From contig DAVZXP010000002.1 of the NCBI GenBank assembly GCA_052298855.1, positions 62,001 to 126,000 on the forward strand: a DNA stretch of 64,000 nt. The letters are read 5' to 3'. This stretch comes from Fimenecus sp052298855. Lineage in GTDB: Bacteria; Bacillota; Clostridia; Oscillospirales; Acutalibacteraceae. Shown piece after piece: positions 34,410 to 42,879 of the stretch (its first letter is position 1; the number at the start of each line of letters is the position of its first letter). The translations under genes were made by a program, and so were the position numbers. The notes below the pieces were generated by a model. That model did no database searches, had not been told where the DNA came from, and worked only from the letters and a program-made list of their open reading frames with translations.

Positions 34410-34502
34410 TTATACCGAAATTGAGTGCAACAAAATAATTCCATTTGCAAAGCAAACAGAATAGGCTGAATTATGGGCTGTTGCACGGTTAAATTTCTGC
34501 AT
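34410..34502 (-). CDS. Putative 30-residue leader peptide
   Basis: A short ORF on the reverse strand, ATG at 34502 and TAA at 34412-34410. It begins MQKFNRATAHNSAY and ends GIILLHSISV. AAGGAAAG lies 5-12 bases ahead and a consensus promoter (34559-34531) is just upstream. The stop codon is 20 bases before the terminator hairpin, close enough for a stalled ribosome to affect folding. Position and signals, not sequence similarity, support it. Its likely role is in cis, through ribosome progress on the leader, rather than as a functional peptide. Confidence 0.6.
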   Translation of the reverse strand: MQKFNRATAHNSAYSVCFANGIILLHSISV

Positions 34503-34530
34503 AACTTCTTTCCTTTTGTTTAATAAAATC

Positions 34531-34559
34531 ATTGTAACATAAGCTATACCGTTTGTCAA
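34531..34559 (-). promoter_or_regulatory. Promoter of the leader/acetyltransferase unit
   Basis: Reverse strand: a perfect TTGACA (34559-34554), a 17-base spacer and TACAAT (34536-34531). The predicted transcript starts near 34524, giving a leader of about 190 bases. Confidence 0.8.
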
Positions 34560-34599
34560 TGTAAACACAGGGGACGTTTTTCTATGCTTTTGCCGATTT

Positions 34600-34860
34600 T
34601 ATAATCAGCGGCGGTAGGGCAGGGGCTTGCTGCCGCCGAGGAAATCACTGGGTATATGCCGGTTGTCGGCTGTTATCAAATTTGAAAAATACATTAAACC
34701 GTAGGGACAGGGCTTGCCCCTGTCCGACACAGGCTCCCTTGTAAAGGGAGCTGTCGTTTTTTTGGAACAAAAAAATGACTGAGGGATTTATATAAAATCA
34801 ACCTTACAATCCCTCCGCCTCACGTTCGTTCGGCACTTCCCTTTACACAAATGAGGCTGA
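34600..34860. repeat. Composite palindromic repeats
   Basis: A GTAGGGCAGGGGCTTGCTGCC unit (about 34613-34640), a GTAGGGACAGGGCTTGCCCC palindrome (about 34700-34727) and a GGCTCCCTT...AATGACTGAGGGA double hairpin (34732-34788) in the same order as in the gap at 0.9-1.6 kb. No gene. Confidence 0.75.
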
Positions 34861-34873
34861 AATGTAGCTGTTT

Positions 34874-35485
34874 TTATTCTTTGCTCATAACTTTTTTCTG
34901 CCAAGACTTTTTACCGCATTTCGGACATTTCATATAACGGGTTGTGCCAAAATGTATTGCAAAATATACTGAACTGTACTTCGGTACATATTTATTGTGG
35001 CAATTTTGACATTCATAATAGCCTGTTTCCGTTTCAATCTTTAACGCAAATGAAACGCCGATTATCAAAAGAGCAAACGCCAAAATGAACAATACTATCT
35101 GTGCGGTGGTGTTTTTTACTAAAAACGAGGTTACAAAAATCAGTATCAAATAAGATATTGTTGAGCCGAAGCCGATTACTTTTTCATACATTAACAACTT
35201 TTTGTTTTGAATTTCCTCTTTCTTTACCATTTCGAGTAAAGCCTTTTCTGCTTTTTCGTTGTAGTTTTCCACGGATACAACCTCCCCGCAAAGCAAATCA
35301 TTGATTGTGATTTTTAACAATTTGCATAATTCCGGCATTAAAGAGGCATCGGGTAATGATTTTCCCGTTTCCCATTTTGAAACGGCACGGTCGGTTATAC
35401 CGAGCTTTTCCGCTAATTGAAGTTGAGTTAAGCCCTGTTCTTTTCTTTTGTTTGCAATAAACTTTCCGATTTTAGCTTGCTCCAT
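34874..35485 (-). CDS. XRE-family regulator with membrane segments and zinc ribbon
   Basis: A 203-residue protein. Residues 1-60 are a Cro/C1-type helix-turn-helix (LTQLQLAEKLGITDRAVSKWE). The middle holds two hydrophobic segments (roughly 100-145), and the C-terminus has a CxxC...CxxC zinc-ribbon-like pair (ECQNCHNKY, KCPKCGKK). A DNA-binding domain tethered to the membrane implies a sensor-regulator; the signal is unknown. The start at 35485 is supported by AGGTGG seven bases ahead; an ATG 18 bases upstream lacks a site. It is divergent from the small membrane-anchored protein at 35683, which may be its target (inference). Confidence 0.8.
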   Translation of the reverse strand: MEQAKIGKFIANKRKEQGLTQLQLAEKLGITDRAVSKWETGKSLPDASLMPELCKLLKITINDLLCGEVVSVENYNEKAEKALLEMVKKEEIQNKKLLMYEKVIGFGSTISYLILIFVTSFLVKNTTAQIVLFILAFALLIIGVSFALKIETETGYYECQNCHNKYVPKYSSVYFAIHFGTTRYMKCPKCGKKSWQKKVMSKE

Positions 35486-35682
35486 TTTGTTTCCACCTCT
35501 CATTGCTTATTTACATTTTAGCCGAATTATAATAAAAAATCTACAAACCAACGGTTGAGTTGGAGATTGAATTTGATTTTCCGCTCGTTGCATATTATAT
35601 CATTCTAAAAAGTATTGAGCAACCAAACTTTTGTAGCATTTCCGCCTCAATTTATAGTATATAAGTGAAAGGGGATGAAGTA

Positions 35683-36114
35683 ATGTCCGAAAAAATAGTA
35701 CAAAAGCCAGTTTTCAAAATTGTAATTTTAGCAATGTGCTTGATTTTAACCGTGTCGGTTGCTGTTGTCGGCTTGCAAAATCATAACAAAAAATCAACGT
35801 GTTATGTGCCGACCGTGTTAATCGGAAACACGCAATATGTCATTTGCGGTGACGAGGGCGAGGCGGAAATTTTGAAAAATTGCGGTTTACCTGCGAAATT
35901 GACCGCTGACCTTGTCGGAAATTTTGTTTCATATTTAGAATATGACGGGGAGCATAACTATACACTTGCCGAAAATGAAACTGAAATTTCGATGTTTGAA
36001 TATAAGCCTCAACCGAACACGAATGTTTATATTGTGCGTATCGACGGCAAATACTTTGCTGCTGTTAAATATTACGGCAACGGTTATCACGGCATCAAAC
36101 AGATAGCACAATGA
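35683..36114 (+). CDS. Small membrane-anchored protein of unknown function
   Basis: A 143-residue protein. Residues 1-32 contain a basic start and one hydrophobic span (FKIVILAMCLILTVSVAVVG), so it is anchored or exported. The rest is a small extracytoplasmic domain with cysteines in STCYVPT and CGDEG and a C-terminal VYIVRIDGKYFAAVKYYG strand pattern. AAAGGGGA stands ahead of the ATG at 35683. I do not recognise the family. It is divergent from the XRE-zinc-ribbon regulator, which may control it. Confidence 0.7.
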   Translation: MSEKIVQKPVFKIVILAMCLILTVSVAVVGLQNHNKKSTCYVPTVLIGNTQYVICGDEGEAEILKNCGLPAKLTADLVGNFVSYLEYDGEHNYTLAENETEISMFEYKPQPNTNVYIVRIDGKYFAAVKYYGNGYHGIKQIAQ

Positions 36115-36241
36115 AGTTTTCTCCATAACACACCTGATAAAAAGCTTGCAAAGATTATTTCATATGATATAATATAAATCAAAGTAATATTTTTATTGCT
36201 TATCATTAAAATTCTTTATATCACAATGAACGAGGTATATT

Positions 36242-37120
36242 ATGCGAGAAATGCAGGATAAATATGAAATCTTCTTGAAAATTTGCGAGACGGGGAGCTT
36301 TTCAAAAGCGGCTGAATCGTTGAATTATACGCAGTCGGGAATAAGCCAAATGATAGCAGGCTTGGAGAGTGAACTTGGTGTAAAGCTGTTTGCCCGAATG
36401 AAAAAAGGCGTTGTTTTAACGGACGGAGGTAACAGATTGTTGCCGTATATCCGTGAAATGGTCAACCAAAAGGATAAGCTTCGTCAGGCGGCTTTTAACA
36501 TCAACAATAAAATTGAGGGAAGGCTGCGAATTGGCACGTTTTCAAGTGTAACAGCACTTTGGATGCCGCAGATAGTCAAGTTCTTCAACGAAAAATATCC
36601 TAAGGTTGAAATACAAATTCTTGACGGCAACTATGACGAAATCAGAGATTGGATAATTCACGGTCAGGTTGACTGCGGTTTTTTGTCGTATATCGTGGCG
36701 GACGAGCTCGGCTTTGTGCCGCTTTACAGAGATCCGCTTTTTGCCGTTATGCCAAAGGGACATCCGCTGTCGTTCAAGGATACAGTTACGCCCGATGAAC
36801 TGATGAAATATCCGTTTATAATCGAAACGCCGGGTTGCGACAACGATATTCAGCACCTTTTAGACACCTGCACAGAAAAACCTGAAATTTCATACAGCTT
36901 TCGTGACGATAATTTAATAATGGCATTTGTAAAAAACGGGCTTGGCGTTACGATTTCACAGGAGCTTGTTATCAAGGCGGTGCGAACAAACGGCATTGAT
37001 GTCAGACCTCTTTCACCCGAATGGTACAGAACAATCGGTTTTGCGTTTTCAAAATCCGCTAACTCGGTAGTGTTGAAAATTTTAACCGATTATCTCAAAG
37101 AACATTTTTGTAATATGTAG
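36242..37120 (+). CDS. LysR-family transcriptional regulator
   Basis: A 292-residue LysR-type regulator. The N-terminal winged helix-turn-helix (FLKICETGSFSKAAESLNYTQSGISQMI) is followed by a periplasmic-binding-protein-like effector domain (RIGTFSSVTALWMPQIV...). GAGGT lies 5 bases before the ATG at 36242; an ATG nine bases later is possible. LysR genes often sit divergent to their targets, but here both flanks are an unrelated small gene and a repeat block, so the regulon is not visible. Confidence 0.92.
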   Translation: MREMQDKYEIFLKICETGSFSKAAESLNYTQSGISQMIAGLESELGVKLFARMKKGVVLTDGGNRLLPYIREMVNQKDKLRQAAFNINNKIEGRLRIGTFSSVTALWMPQIVKFFNEKYPKVEIQILDGNYDEIRDWIIHGQVDCGFLSYIVADELGFVPLYRDPLFAVMPKGHPLSFKDTVTPDELMKYPFIIETPGCDNDIQHLLDTCTEKPEISYSFRDDNLIMAFVKNGLGVTISQELVIKAVRTNGIDVRPLSPEWYRTIGFAFSKSANSVVLKILTDYLKEHFCNM

Positions 37121-37124
37121 AGCG

Positions 37125-38080
37125 AGAATACAGCTTTTGCGGTTGTCCGTGAATGTGAATTCATATCAAATAGTGTAGGGCAGGGGCTTGCTCCTGCCGT
37201 TAAATCACAACAAATCAACGGTTACAACAATTATATTTTTATATTATATCGTAGGGGCGAACTGTGTTCGCCCGTTTTTAATTTGCTATGAATTGGCGGG
37301 CGACCGCAGGCCGCCCCTATGGTCGCACAAATTTTCAAATTTGATAACAGCCGTATATAAATCCTAAAATTTAATTTTGCGGTGTAGGGCGGTGGCTTGC
37401 TGCCGCCGTTAGATTATTGTTGAAATATGATAATTTTTGGCTGATATGATATTAAAATATTCACACAATACGTAGGGACAACCCTTGCGGTTGTCCGCAA
37501 CCAAAAAGACAAAAAATTATCGGCTGCTATTAAATTAAAATTTATATTAAACATTCCGCTCCCTCTCCGAGGAAGCTGTTGAGCGTAGCGAAACTGAGGG
37601 AGTTATAAAGGTTATTTCAAATTATAAAAACTCCCTCAGTCATTTTTCTACGGAAAAATGACAGCCCCCTCAAAGATGGGGCGGAAGTACGAATTGAATT
37701 TGATATAGATTGCGGACAGGGGCGAGCCCTGTCCCTACGGTATGATATCGAATTTAATTTGATAGCAACCATTAGTTATCATATATCCGTTAATTATTTC
37801 GGCGGCAGCAAGCCACCGCCCTACCACGTCGTCGTTTGCGCCGTATCGTTCGCAACAGCCTTTGGCTGTCTCTCACTCACTATACAACTTCTCCTTTTCC
37901 GCAAAAATCACGCTCAGCTCTTCTGTTCGGTTGTAAACGCCCTCACGACTGCTAACTGTCGCTACCAATTTTTGCGGTTTGCGGACAACCGCAAGGGTTG
38001 TCCCCACGATTGTGCGTAATTATCGGTTTACGGTTCTTCGTCTTGCAAAAGATTATAAGGGTTCGAATCCCATTGACAAT
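37125..38080. repeat. Large block of composite palindromic repeats with a tRNA T-arm remnant
   Basis: I see no convincing gene. From left: a GTAGGGCAGGGGCTTGCTCC unit (about 37171-37199), the two-palindrome composite (37195-37322), another GTAGGGCGGTGG unit (about 37382-37410) and a GTAGGGACAACCC palindrome (about 37471-37499). Next is a head-to-head pair of GCTCCCTC units (37557-37690) whose inner arms can pair as a long cruciform. A reverse GTCCCTACGG palindrome (about 37711-37740), a reverse copy of the GGCGGCAGC unit, and a diverged CCACGTCGTC element (about 37820-37985) follow. At 38059-38071 GGGTTCGAATCCC is an isolated tRNA T-arm. Confidence 0.75.
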
Positions 38081-38083
38081 TCA

Positions 38084-38123
38084 CAAAAAAATAACGGTAC
38101 AGTGTTACACACCATACCGTTAT
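38084..38123 (-). terminator. Terminator of tRNA-Ser
   Basis: Reverse strand: perfect 9-bp arms ATAACGGTA/TACCGTTAT (38123-38115 and 38099-38091) followed by seven T's, starting 4 bases after the tRNA CCA. Confidence 0.9.
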
Positions 38124-38126
38124 TTC

Positions 38127-38219
38127 TGGCGGAGAGCAAGGGATTCGAACCCTCGAAACCGTTTTGGCGGTTTACACGATTTCCAATCGTGCTCCTTCGA
38201 CCAGCTCGGACAACTCTCC
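38127..38219 (-). tRNA. tRNA-Ser (anticodon GGA)
   Basis: Reverse strand: acceptor GGAGAGT/GCTCTCC with G-U pairing, anticodon loop TTGGAAA (GGA), a long variable arm typical of serine, T-loop GGTTCGAATCC and encoded CCA. Unlike three other tRNAs here, it has its own simple terminator and no CCACGTCGTC element. Confidence 0.96.
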
Positions 38220-38233
38220 GTGTCACCTGTGAT

Positions 38234-38262
38234 ATTATATACGATTGTTTGAAAAAAATCAA
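38234..38262 (-). promoter_or_regulatory. Promoter of tRNA-Ser
   Basis: Reverse strand: TTGATT (38262-38257), a 17-base spacer and TATAAT (38239-38234), 15 bases before the mature 5' end. Confidence 0.65.
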
Positions 38263-38269
38263 GTGTGAA

Positions 38270-38298
38270 TTGCAATGAATAATTTTTTGTTGTATAAT
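38270..38298 (+). promoter_or_regulatory. Promoter of the peptide-binding lipoprotein gene
   Basis: TTGCAA (38270-38275), a 17-base spacer and TATAAT (38293-38298). It is divergent from the tRNA-Ser promoter, only 7 bases separating the two -35 boxes. Confidence 0.65.
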
Positions 38299-38352
38299 AT
38301 CTAAAAACAAGTGTAGATTTAATAGCTTTGTGCTTAAAATATCGGAGTTAAT

Positions 38353-39942
38353 ATGTTTAAGAAATCTGTTTGTGTTATCACTTCTTTGATTTTAATAATG
38401 CTGTCGTTCTGCGGTTGCTTCGGCAGGGGAAAGGCGAACAAATCCTTTGCTGTGCCGATTATCGGCGAGCCTACGAGCCTCGATCCGCAAATCGCAAAGA
38501 CCGACAGCGAAAAAATGATAGTCCTCAACTGCTATGAGGGACTTTTCAGAATAAATAAGGACGGAGCAATCGAAAACGGTGTCTGCGAGAGCTATACCGT
38601 GTCTGACGACGGCTTGCGGTACACCTTTAAACTTCGACAGGACGCTCAATGGGCACTTTTCTCGGGACACAAAAACGTTTTGGGGGAGAATTACGCCGAC
38701 ACCTTTGACATAAACGTTTATGCTGAGGATTTTGCGTTTGCTTTTGACAGGATTTTTGACCCTGCCATAAATTCGCCCTATTCCGCACTCTTTTCGTCCA
38801 TAGCCTCTTACAGCGCAGACGATAAATACACATTTTCAATTACTCTCAATTCAAAGGACGATAATCTGCTTTACAATCTCACTAGCGCAGGTGCTGTTCC
38901 GTGTGATAGAGAATTTTACGAGCTCACGGGCGGAAAATACGGACTTGACGCCAAGTATTCGCTTTGTAACGGTCCTTTCAACGTTGGCAAATGGATTGAC
39001 GGCACTTCTATCAGAATTGACCGCAACAATGAATACAGCGGCGAAAACAAGGTTATGCCCTCGTCTGTAACATTCTATGTGAACACAAGCCGTGATGCCG
39101 TTGCGGATAAAATGAACAACGGTATTTATGACGTTGCGTATCTAAACAATCTCAACTATTCACGCATTACCGATAAATCGAGCTTTAATACACAGAGCGT
39201 TGAAAACACGGTTTATTCGTTTATATTAAATCAGTCCGACAAATATCTCGGAAATAAAAACATCAGACTTGCCCTCGCATATTCTGCCGATTTGTCGCTT
39301 GCAGGCACAATTTCCGAGGATATTAAGCCTGCCGTAAGTTTTGTTCCGCCGTATTGCAAGGTCGGCACAACGCAATATACTCCGTCGGATGCAACGGGCT
39401 CCGTATATACCTTTAATTCGACAAAGGCTAAGCAGTATTTTGAGCAGGGTTTGCTTGAAACAGGTTCGTCAAGCGTTGAGCTTGAAATTAAATGCACCGA
39501 GGAATACGAAACCTTTGTTAAACAAATCGTTCAGGTTTGGCAAAAAACATTGGGTGTTAAATTTGCCGTTACCGTAAGCGTAGCAGCAGGCGACGAGCTT
39601 GACTCAACGGTAGCTTCAGGCAATTATTCGGCTGTGTTTTATCCGTTTACCGCAAACACCGTCAATGCAAACGAATTCCTTGGAAGCTTCAGCAACAACT
39701 CAAAGCTGAATTATAAATCGGATCGTTTTGAAGCCGCTTTACAGCAGGTCAGAGCTTCCTCACGGGATAATTCTCAGCTTTTGGCAAGCTGCAAAAACGC
39801 AGAAAGCGTTTTAATCGACGAAGCAGTTATGCTTCCTGTTATATATGAATACAGCTATTTCATTCAAAGCAAGGGCGTCAGCGGAATATATTTCTATCCG
39901 ACAGGGGATATAATGTATTTCATCAATGCGGTGAAAAAGTAA
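38353..39942 (+). CDS. Oligopeptide ABC transporter substrate-binding lipoprotein (OppA-like)
   Basis: A 529-residue extracellular solute-binding protein of family 5. The N-terminus is a lipoprotein signal ending LSFCGCF, with C20 or C22 as the lipidated cysteine. The family opening PTSLDPQIAKTDSEKM and the DLSLAGTI/YCKVGTTQY segments follow. Such proteins deliver peptides or nickel-type ligands to ABC permeases, but no permease or ATPase gene is adjacent: the next gene encodes a VanZ-like protein. It may therefore serve a distant transporter. The gene abuts vanZ (stop 39942, ATG 39943). Confidence 0.88.
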   Translation: MFKKSVCVITSLILIMLSFCGCFGRGKANKSFAVPIIGEPTSLDPQIAKTDSEKMIVLNCYEGLFRINKDGAIENGVCESYTVSDDGLRYTFKLRQDAQWALFSGHKNVLGENYADTFDINVYAEDFAFAFDRIFDPAINSPYSALFSSIASYSADDKYTFSITLNSKDDNLLYNLTSAGAVPCDREFYELTGGKYGLDAKYSLCNGPFNVGKWIDGTSIRIDRNNEYSGENKVMPSSVTFYVNTSRDAVADKMNNGIYDVAYLNNLNYSRITDKSSFNTQSVENTVYSFILNQSDKYLGNKNIRLALAYSADLSLAGTISEDIKPAVSFVPPYCKVGTTQYTPSDATGSVYTFNSTKAKQYFEQGLLETGSSSVELEIKCTEEYETFVKQIVQVWQKTLGVKFAVTVSVAAGDELDSTVASGNYSAVFYPFTANTVNANEFLGSFSNNSKLNYKSDRFEAALQQVRASSRDNSQLLASCKNAESVLIDEAVMLPVIYEYSYFIQSKGVSGIYFYPTGDIMYFINAVKK

Positions 39943-40401
39943 ATGAGTAATAAAAGGAAATTTTTAATAGTGCTTTCGTGGATATTGGTTGTCGCTTGTA
40001 TGATAACTATCTTTATGCTATCGGCTCAACCTGCCGTGAAATCTTCAGAGGCGTCAGGCTCTTGCATACAATGGATTTACGATTTGTTTGGGATAAGCCT
40101 TAGCCAACATTTTGTAAGGAAAACGGCACACGCATTGGAATTTTGCGGTCTGTGCTTGTTATTCAATTTAGCATTCGGCGCAACAACTTTGAAATTCAAA
40201 CCGCTTGTATCGTTTGTGTTGACCGTGCTATATGCGGTGTCAGATGAAATTCATCAGATTTTCGTTGACGGCAGGGCGTGTCAGTTTAAAGATGTGCTTA
40301 TTGACTCAGGCGGTGCATTTTCGTGCATTATTGTTTTGTCAATCGTTTATTTAATATATAAAAAACACTGTGGAAAAAGAGGAAAAGTATGTCAGTTTTA
40401 A
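39943..40401 (+). CDS. VanZ-like membrane protein
   Basis: A 152-residue membrane protein with about four hydrophobic segments. The VanZ-like pattern is FMLSAQPA early, FVRKTAHALEFCGLCLL mid-sequence and the SDEIHQIFVDGRACQFKDVLIDSGG motif. VanZ itself gives low-level teicoplanin resistance, but most chromosomal homologues have no proven resistance role. It starts directly at the lipoprotein stop and overlaps the DUF1015 gene by 13 bases, so the three are co-translated. Confidence 0.9.
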   Translation: MSNKRKFLIVLSWILVVACMITIFMLSAQPAVKSSEASGSCIQWIYDLFGISLSQHFVRKTAHALEFCGLCLLFNLAFGATTLKFKPLVSFVLTVLYAVSDEIHQIFVDGRACQFKDVLIDSGGAFSCIIVLSIVYLIYKKHCGKRGKVCQF

Positions 40402-41630
40402 GACCTTTTAAAGCAATCAGACCGAAAAAAGAGTACGCAAGCAAGGTAGCCGCTTTACCTTACGACGTTATGAACTCCGAGGAAGCTCGGGAAATGGTTA
40501 AGGGAAATCCGTATTCCTTTCTCCACGTTGATAAGGCGGAGATAGACTTGCCGAAAGACACCTATATTTACAGCGAGGATGTCTATGATAAGGCTAAAGA
40601 AAACCTTTCTTCGCTCGTATCGGACGGCGTTCTTCAGCAGGACGAAAAGCCTTGCATTTATATCTACGAGCAAACCCGTGAGGGCAAGGTGCAAACAGGC
40701 ATTGTCGGCTGTGCTTCTATTGATGATTATATGAACAACGTAATTAAAAAGCATGAGCATACAAGAGCCGATAAAGAGGCAGACAGAATTCACCACGTTG
40801 ATACTCTTGATGCAAATACAGGACCTATTTTCTTGGCGCACCGCAAAAATGACGAATTAACGGAAATTATTACCGCTTGGAAAGAATATCACGAAGCGGA
40901 ATATGATTTTGTGTCAGACGGAGTTCGTCAGGAGGTATGGGTAATTGACGACGATAACGTTATCAACAGAATAACCGAAGAATTTTCCCATATTCCGTCC
41001 TTGTATATCGCAGACGGACACCACAGAGCAGCTTCCGCTGTTAAGGTCGGTCTTAAAAGACGTGAGGCAAATCCGAATTACACGGGCAATGAGGAATTCA
41101 ACTTCTTTCTCTGCGTAGTGTTCTGTGCCGATGACCTTGCAATTATGGATTACAACAGGGTAATTGCAGACCTTAACGGTAATACGAAAGAGGAATTTAT
41201 CAATAAAATTTCCGAGAAATTTGAGGTTGAAAAAATCGGCACTTCTGCATACAAACCCGAAAAACGTCACACCTTTGGTATGTACCTTGAAAATGAGTGG
41301 TATTGTCTTAAAGCGAAGGACGGAACATTTGACGAAAAAGACCCTGTAAAGAGCCTTGATGTTTCGATTTTGCAGAATAATCTCATTTCCCCCATTCTCG
41401 GAATTGACGACCCGAGAACCGATAAGCGAATTGACTTTGTCGGCGGAATAAGAGGACTTAGTGAGCTTGAAAGACGTGCCGACAGCGATATGAAGCTTGC
41501 ATTTTCAATGTATCCGACCACACTTGACGAGCTTATGGCGATTGCGGACGCAGGACTTATTATGCCTCCGAAATCGACTTGGTTTGAGCCGAAGCTTTTA
41601 AGCGGTTTATTTATTCACGAATTGCATTGA
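40389..41630 (+). CDS. DUF1015 family protein (SerK-like)
   Basis: A 413-residue cytoplasmic protein of the DUF1015 family, with the opening FKAIRPKKEYASKVAALPYDV and the motifs KKHEHTRADKEADRIHH and YIADGHHRAASA. An archaeal relative (SerK) is a free-serine kinase with a ParB-like fold; whether this one phosphorylates serine is unknown, and no ser genes are close. GGAAAA and the overlap with the VanZ-like gene suggest translational coupling. It ends 60 bp before ychF, which has its own promoter. Confidence 0.85.
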   Translation: MSVLRPFKAIRPKKEYASKVAALPYDVMNSEEAREMVKGNPYSFLHVDKAEIDLPKDTYIYSEDVYDKAKENLSSLVSDGVLQQDEKPCIYIYEQTREGKVQTGIVGCASIDDYMNNVIKKHEHTRADKEADRIHHVDTLDANTGPIFLAHRKNDELTEIITAWKEYHEAEYDFVSDGVRQEVWVIDDDNVINRITEEFSHIPSLYIADGHHRAASAVKVGLKRREANPNYTGNEEFNFFLCVVFCADDLAIMDYNRVIADLNGNTKEEFINKISEKFEVEKIGTSAYKPEKRHTFGMYLENEWYCLKAKDGTFDEKDPVKSLDVSILQNNLISPILGIDDPRTDKRIDFVGGIRGLSELERRADSDMKLAFSMYPTTLDELMAIADAGLIMPPKSTWFEPKLLSGLFIHELH

Positions 41631-41655
41631 AAAAACAAGAGGTATAGTGTATAAT
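41627..41655 (+). promoter_or_regulatory. Promoter of ychF
   Basis: TTGAAA (41627-41632, overlapping the DUF1015 stop codon), a 17-base spacer and a perfect TATAAT (41650-41655). Confidence 0.7.
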
Positions 41656-41691
41656 ACTCTGTGCCGAAAACAAAATAAAGGAATGAAATAA

Positions 41692-42786
41692 ATGAAATTA
41701 GGAATAGTAGGCTTGCCGAATGTCGGTAAAAGCACACTTTTTAATGCTATTACAAACGCAGGTGCACAGTCGGCAAACTATGCTTTCTGTACAATAGAGC
41801 CGAACGTCGGCGTTGTCGATGTTCCGGATTACAGACTTGATAAATTGGCGGAAATGTATTCTCCCGACAAGGTAACTCCCGCTTCTATCGAATTTGTTGA
41901 TATTGCAGGACTTGTAAAGGGTGCGTCAAAGGGCGAGGGTCTCGGAAATAAGTTCTTGTCGCATATCCGTGAGGTTGACGCAATCGTTCACGTTGTAAGA
42001 TGCTTTGAAAATGATGATATAATTCACGTCGAGGGCTCAATCGACCCTGCAAGAGATATTGAAACCATAAACCTTGAATTGCTTTTGTCGGACGCTGAAA
42101 TTCTTGACAGAAGAATTGCAAAGGCTGAAAAAGAGCTTAAAGGCGATAAATCACTTCAAAAAGAAGTTGATTTTCTCCACAGGCTTAAATCGGAGCTTGA
42201 CAGCGGCGTGAATGCAAGAGCTGTTGAAGCGGACGAGGAAGAGGCTGAAATACTTTCGGGTATCGGCTTGCTTTCGGCAAAGCCTGTTATCTACGCTTGT
42301 AATATGAGCGAGGACGATTTTAAGAATAACATTGAAACCAATGAACGCTATAATGCAGTCAGAGAGCTTGCGGCAAAGGAGGGGGCAGAGGTGCTTCCGA
42401 TTTGCGCAGAGCTTGAGGCTGAAATTTCTTCACTCGATAAGGAAGAAAAGGAAATGTTCCTTTCCGATATCGGCGTTGATAAGGGCGGACTTGACCTTTT
42501 AATTCAGCGTTCATATGACTTGCTCGGTCTTATGTCCTTCCTCACGGCAGGCAAGCCTGAGGTCAGAGCGTGGACTATAAAAAAGGGCACAAAAGCACCT
42601 AAGGCGGCAGGAAAAATCCACTCCGATATTGAAAGAGGCTTTATTCGTGCCGAGGTTGTTTCGTTTGATGATCTTATGGCTCTCGGCTCAATGCAGGCGG
42701 CAAAGGAAAACGGCAAAATTCGTTCCGAGGGTAAGGACTATATTATGCAGGACGGCGATATTGTCCTCTTTAGATTTAATGTTTGA
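41692..42786 (+). CDS. ychF: Redox-responsive ATPase YchF (OLA1 family)
   Basis: A 364-residue P-loop NTPase of the Obg-related YchF family. G1 is GLPNVGKSTLF at 6-16. The G4 motif is NMSE (after YAC), the change from NKxD that switches specificity to ATP. The C-terminal TGS domain (RAWTIKKGTKAPKAAGKIHSD) is complete. YchF binds ribosomes and negatively affects oxidative-stress defence in other bacteria. tRNA-Arg follows only 16 bp after the stop codon, with no room for an obvious promoter. Confidence 0.97.
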   Translation: MKLGIVGLPNVGKSTLFNAITNAGAQSANYAFCTIEPNVGVVDVPDYRLDKLAEMYSPDKVTPASIEFVDIAGLVKGASKGEGLGNKFLSHIREVDAIVHVVRCFENDDIIHVEGSIDPARDIETINLELLLSDAEILDRRIAKAEKELKGDKSLQKEVDFLHRLKSELDSGVNARAVEADEEEAEILSGIGLLSAKPVIYACNMSEDDFKNNIETNERYNAVRELAAKEGAEVLPICAELEAEISSLDKEEKEMFLSDIGVDKGGLDLLIQRSYDLLGLMSFLTAGKPEVRAWTIKKGTKAPKAAGKIHSDIERGFIRAEVVSFDDLMALGSMQAAKENGKIRSEGKDYIMQDGDIVLFRFNV

Positions 42787-42802
42787 TAAAATTTGATTAT
42801 CA

Positions 42803-42879
42803 GCGCCCGTAGCTCAGTTGGATAGAGCGTCAGACTCCGACTCTGAAGGCCGCTGGTTCGACTCCAGTCGGGTGCGCCA
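42803..42879 (+). tRNA. tRNA-Arg (anticodon CCG)
   Basis: The acceptor is GCGCCCG/CGGGTGC (with G-U), the anticodon loop CTCCGAC (CCG) and the T-loop GGTTCGACTCC, with encoded CCA at 42877-42879. It reads CGG codons, which are rare in most neighbouring genes but used in the sigma factor gene just downstream. Probably co-transcribed with ychF. Confidence 0.96.

Noticed and set aside
39943..40401. Glycopeptide-resistance (van) cluster
   Set aside because: Only a VanZ-like gene is present; there is no vanA/H/X, and VanZ-like proteins are common without resistance.
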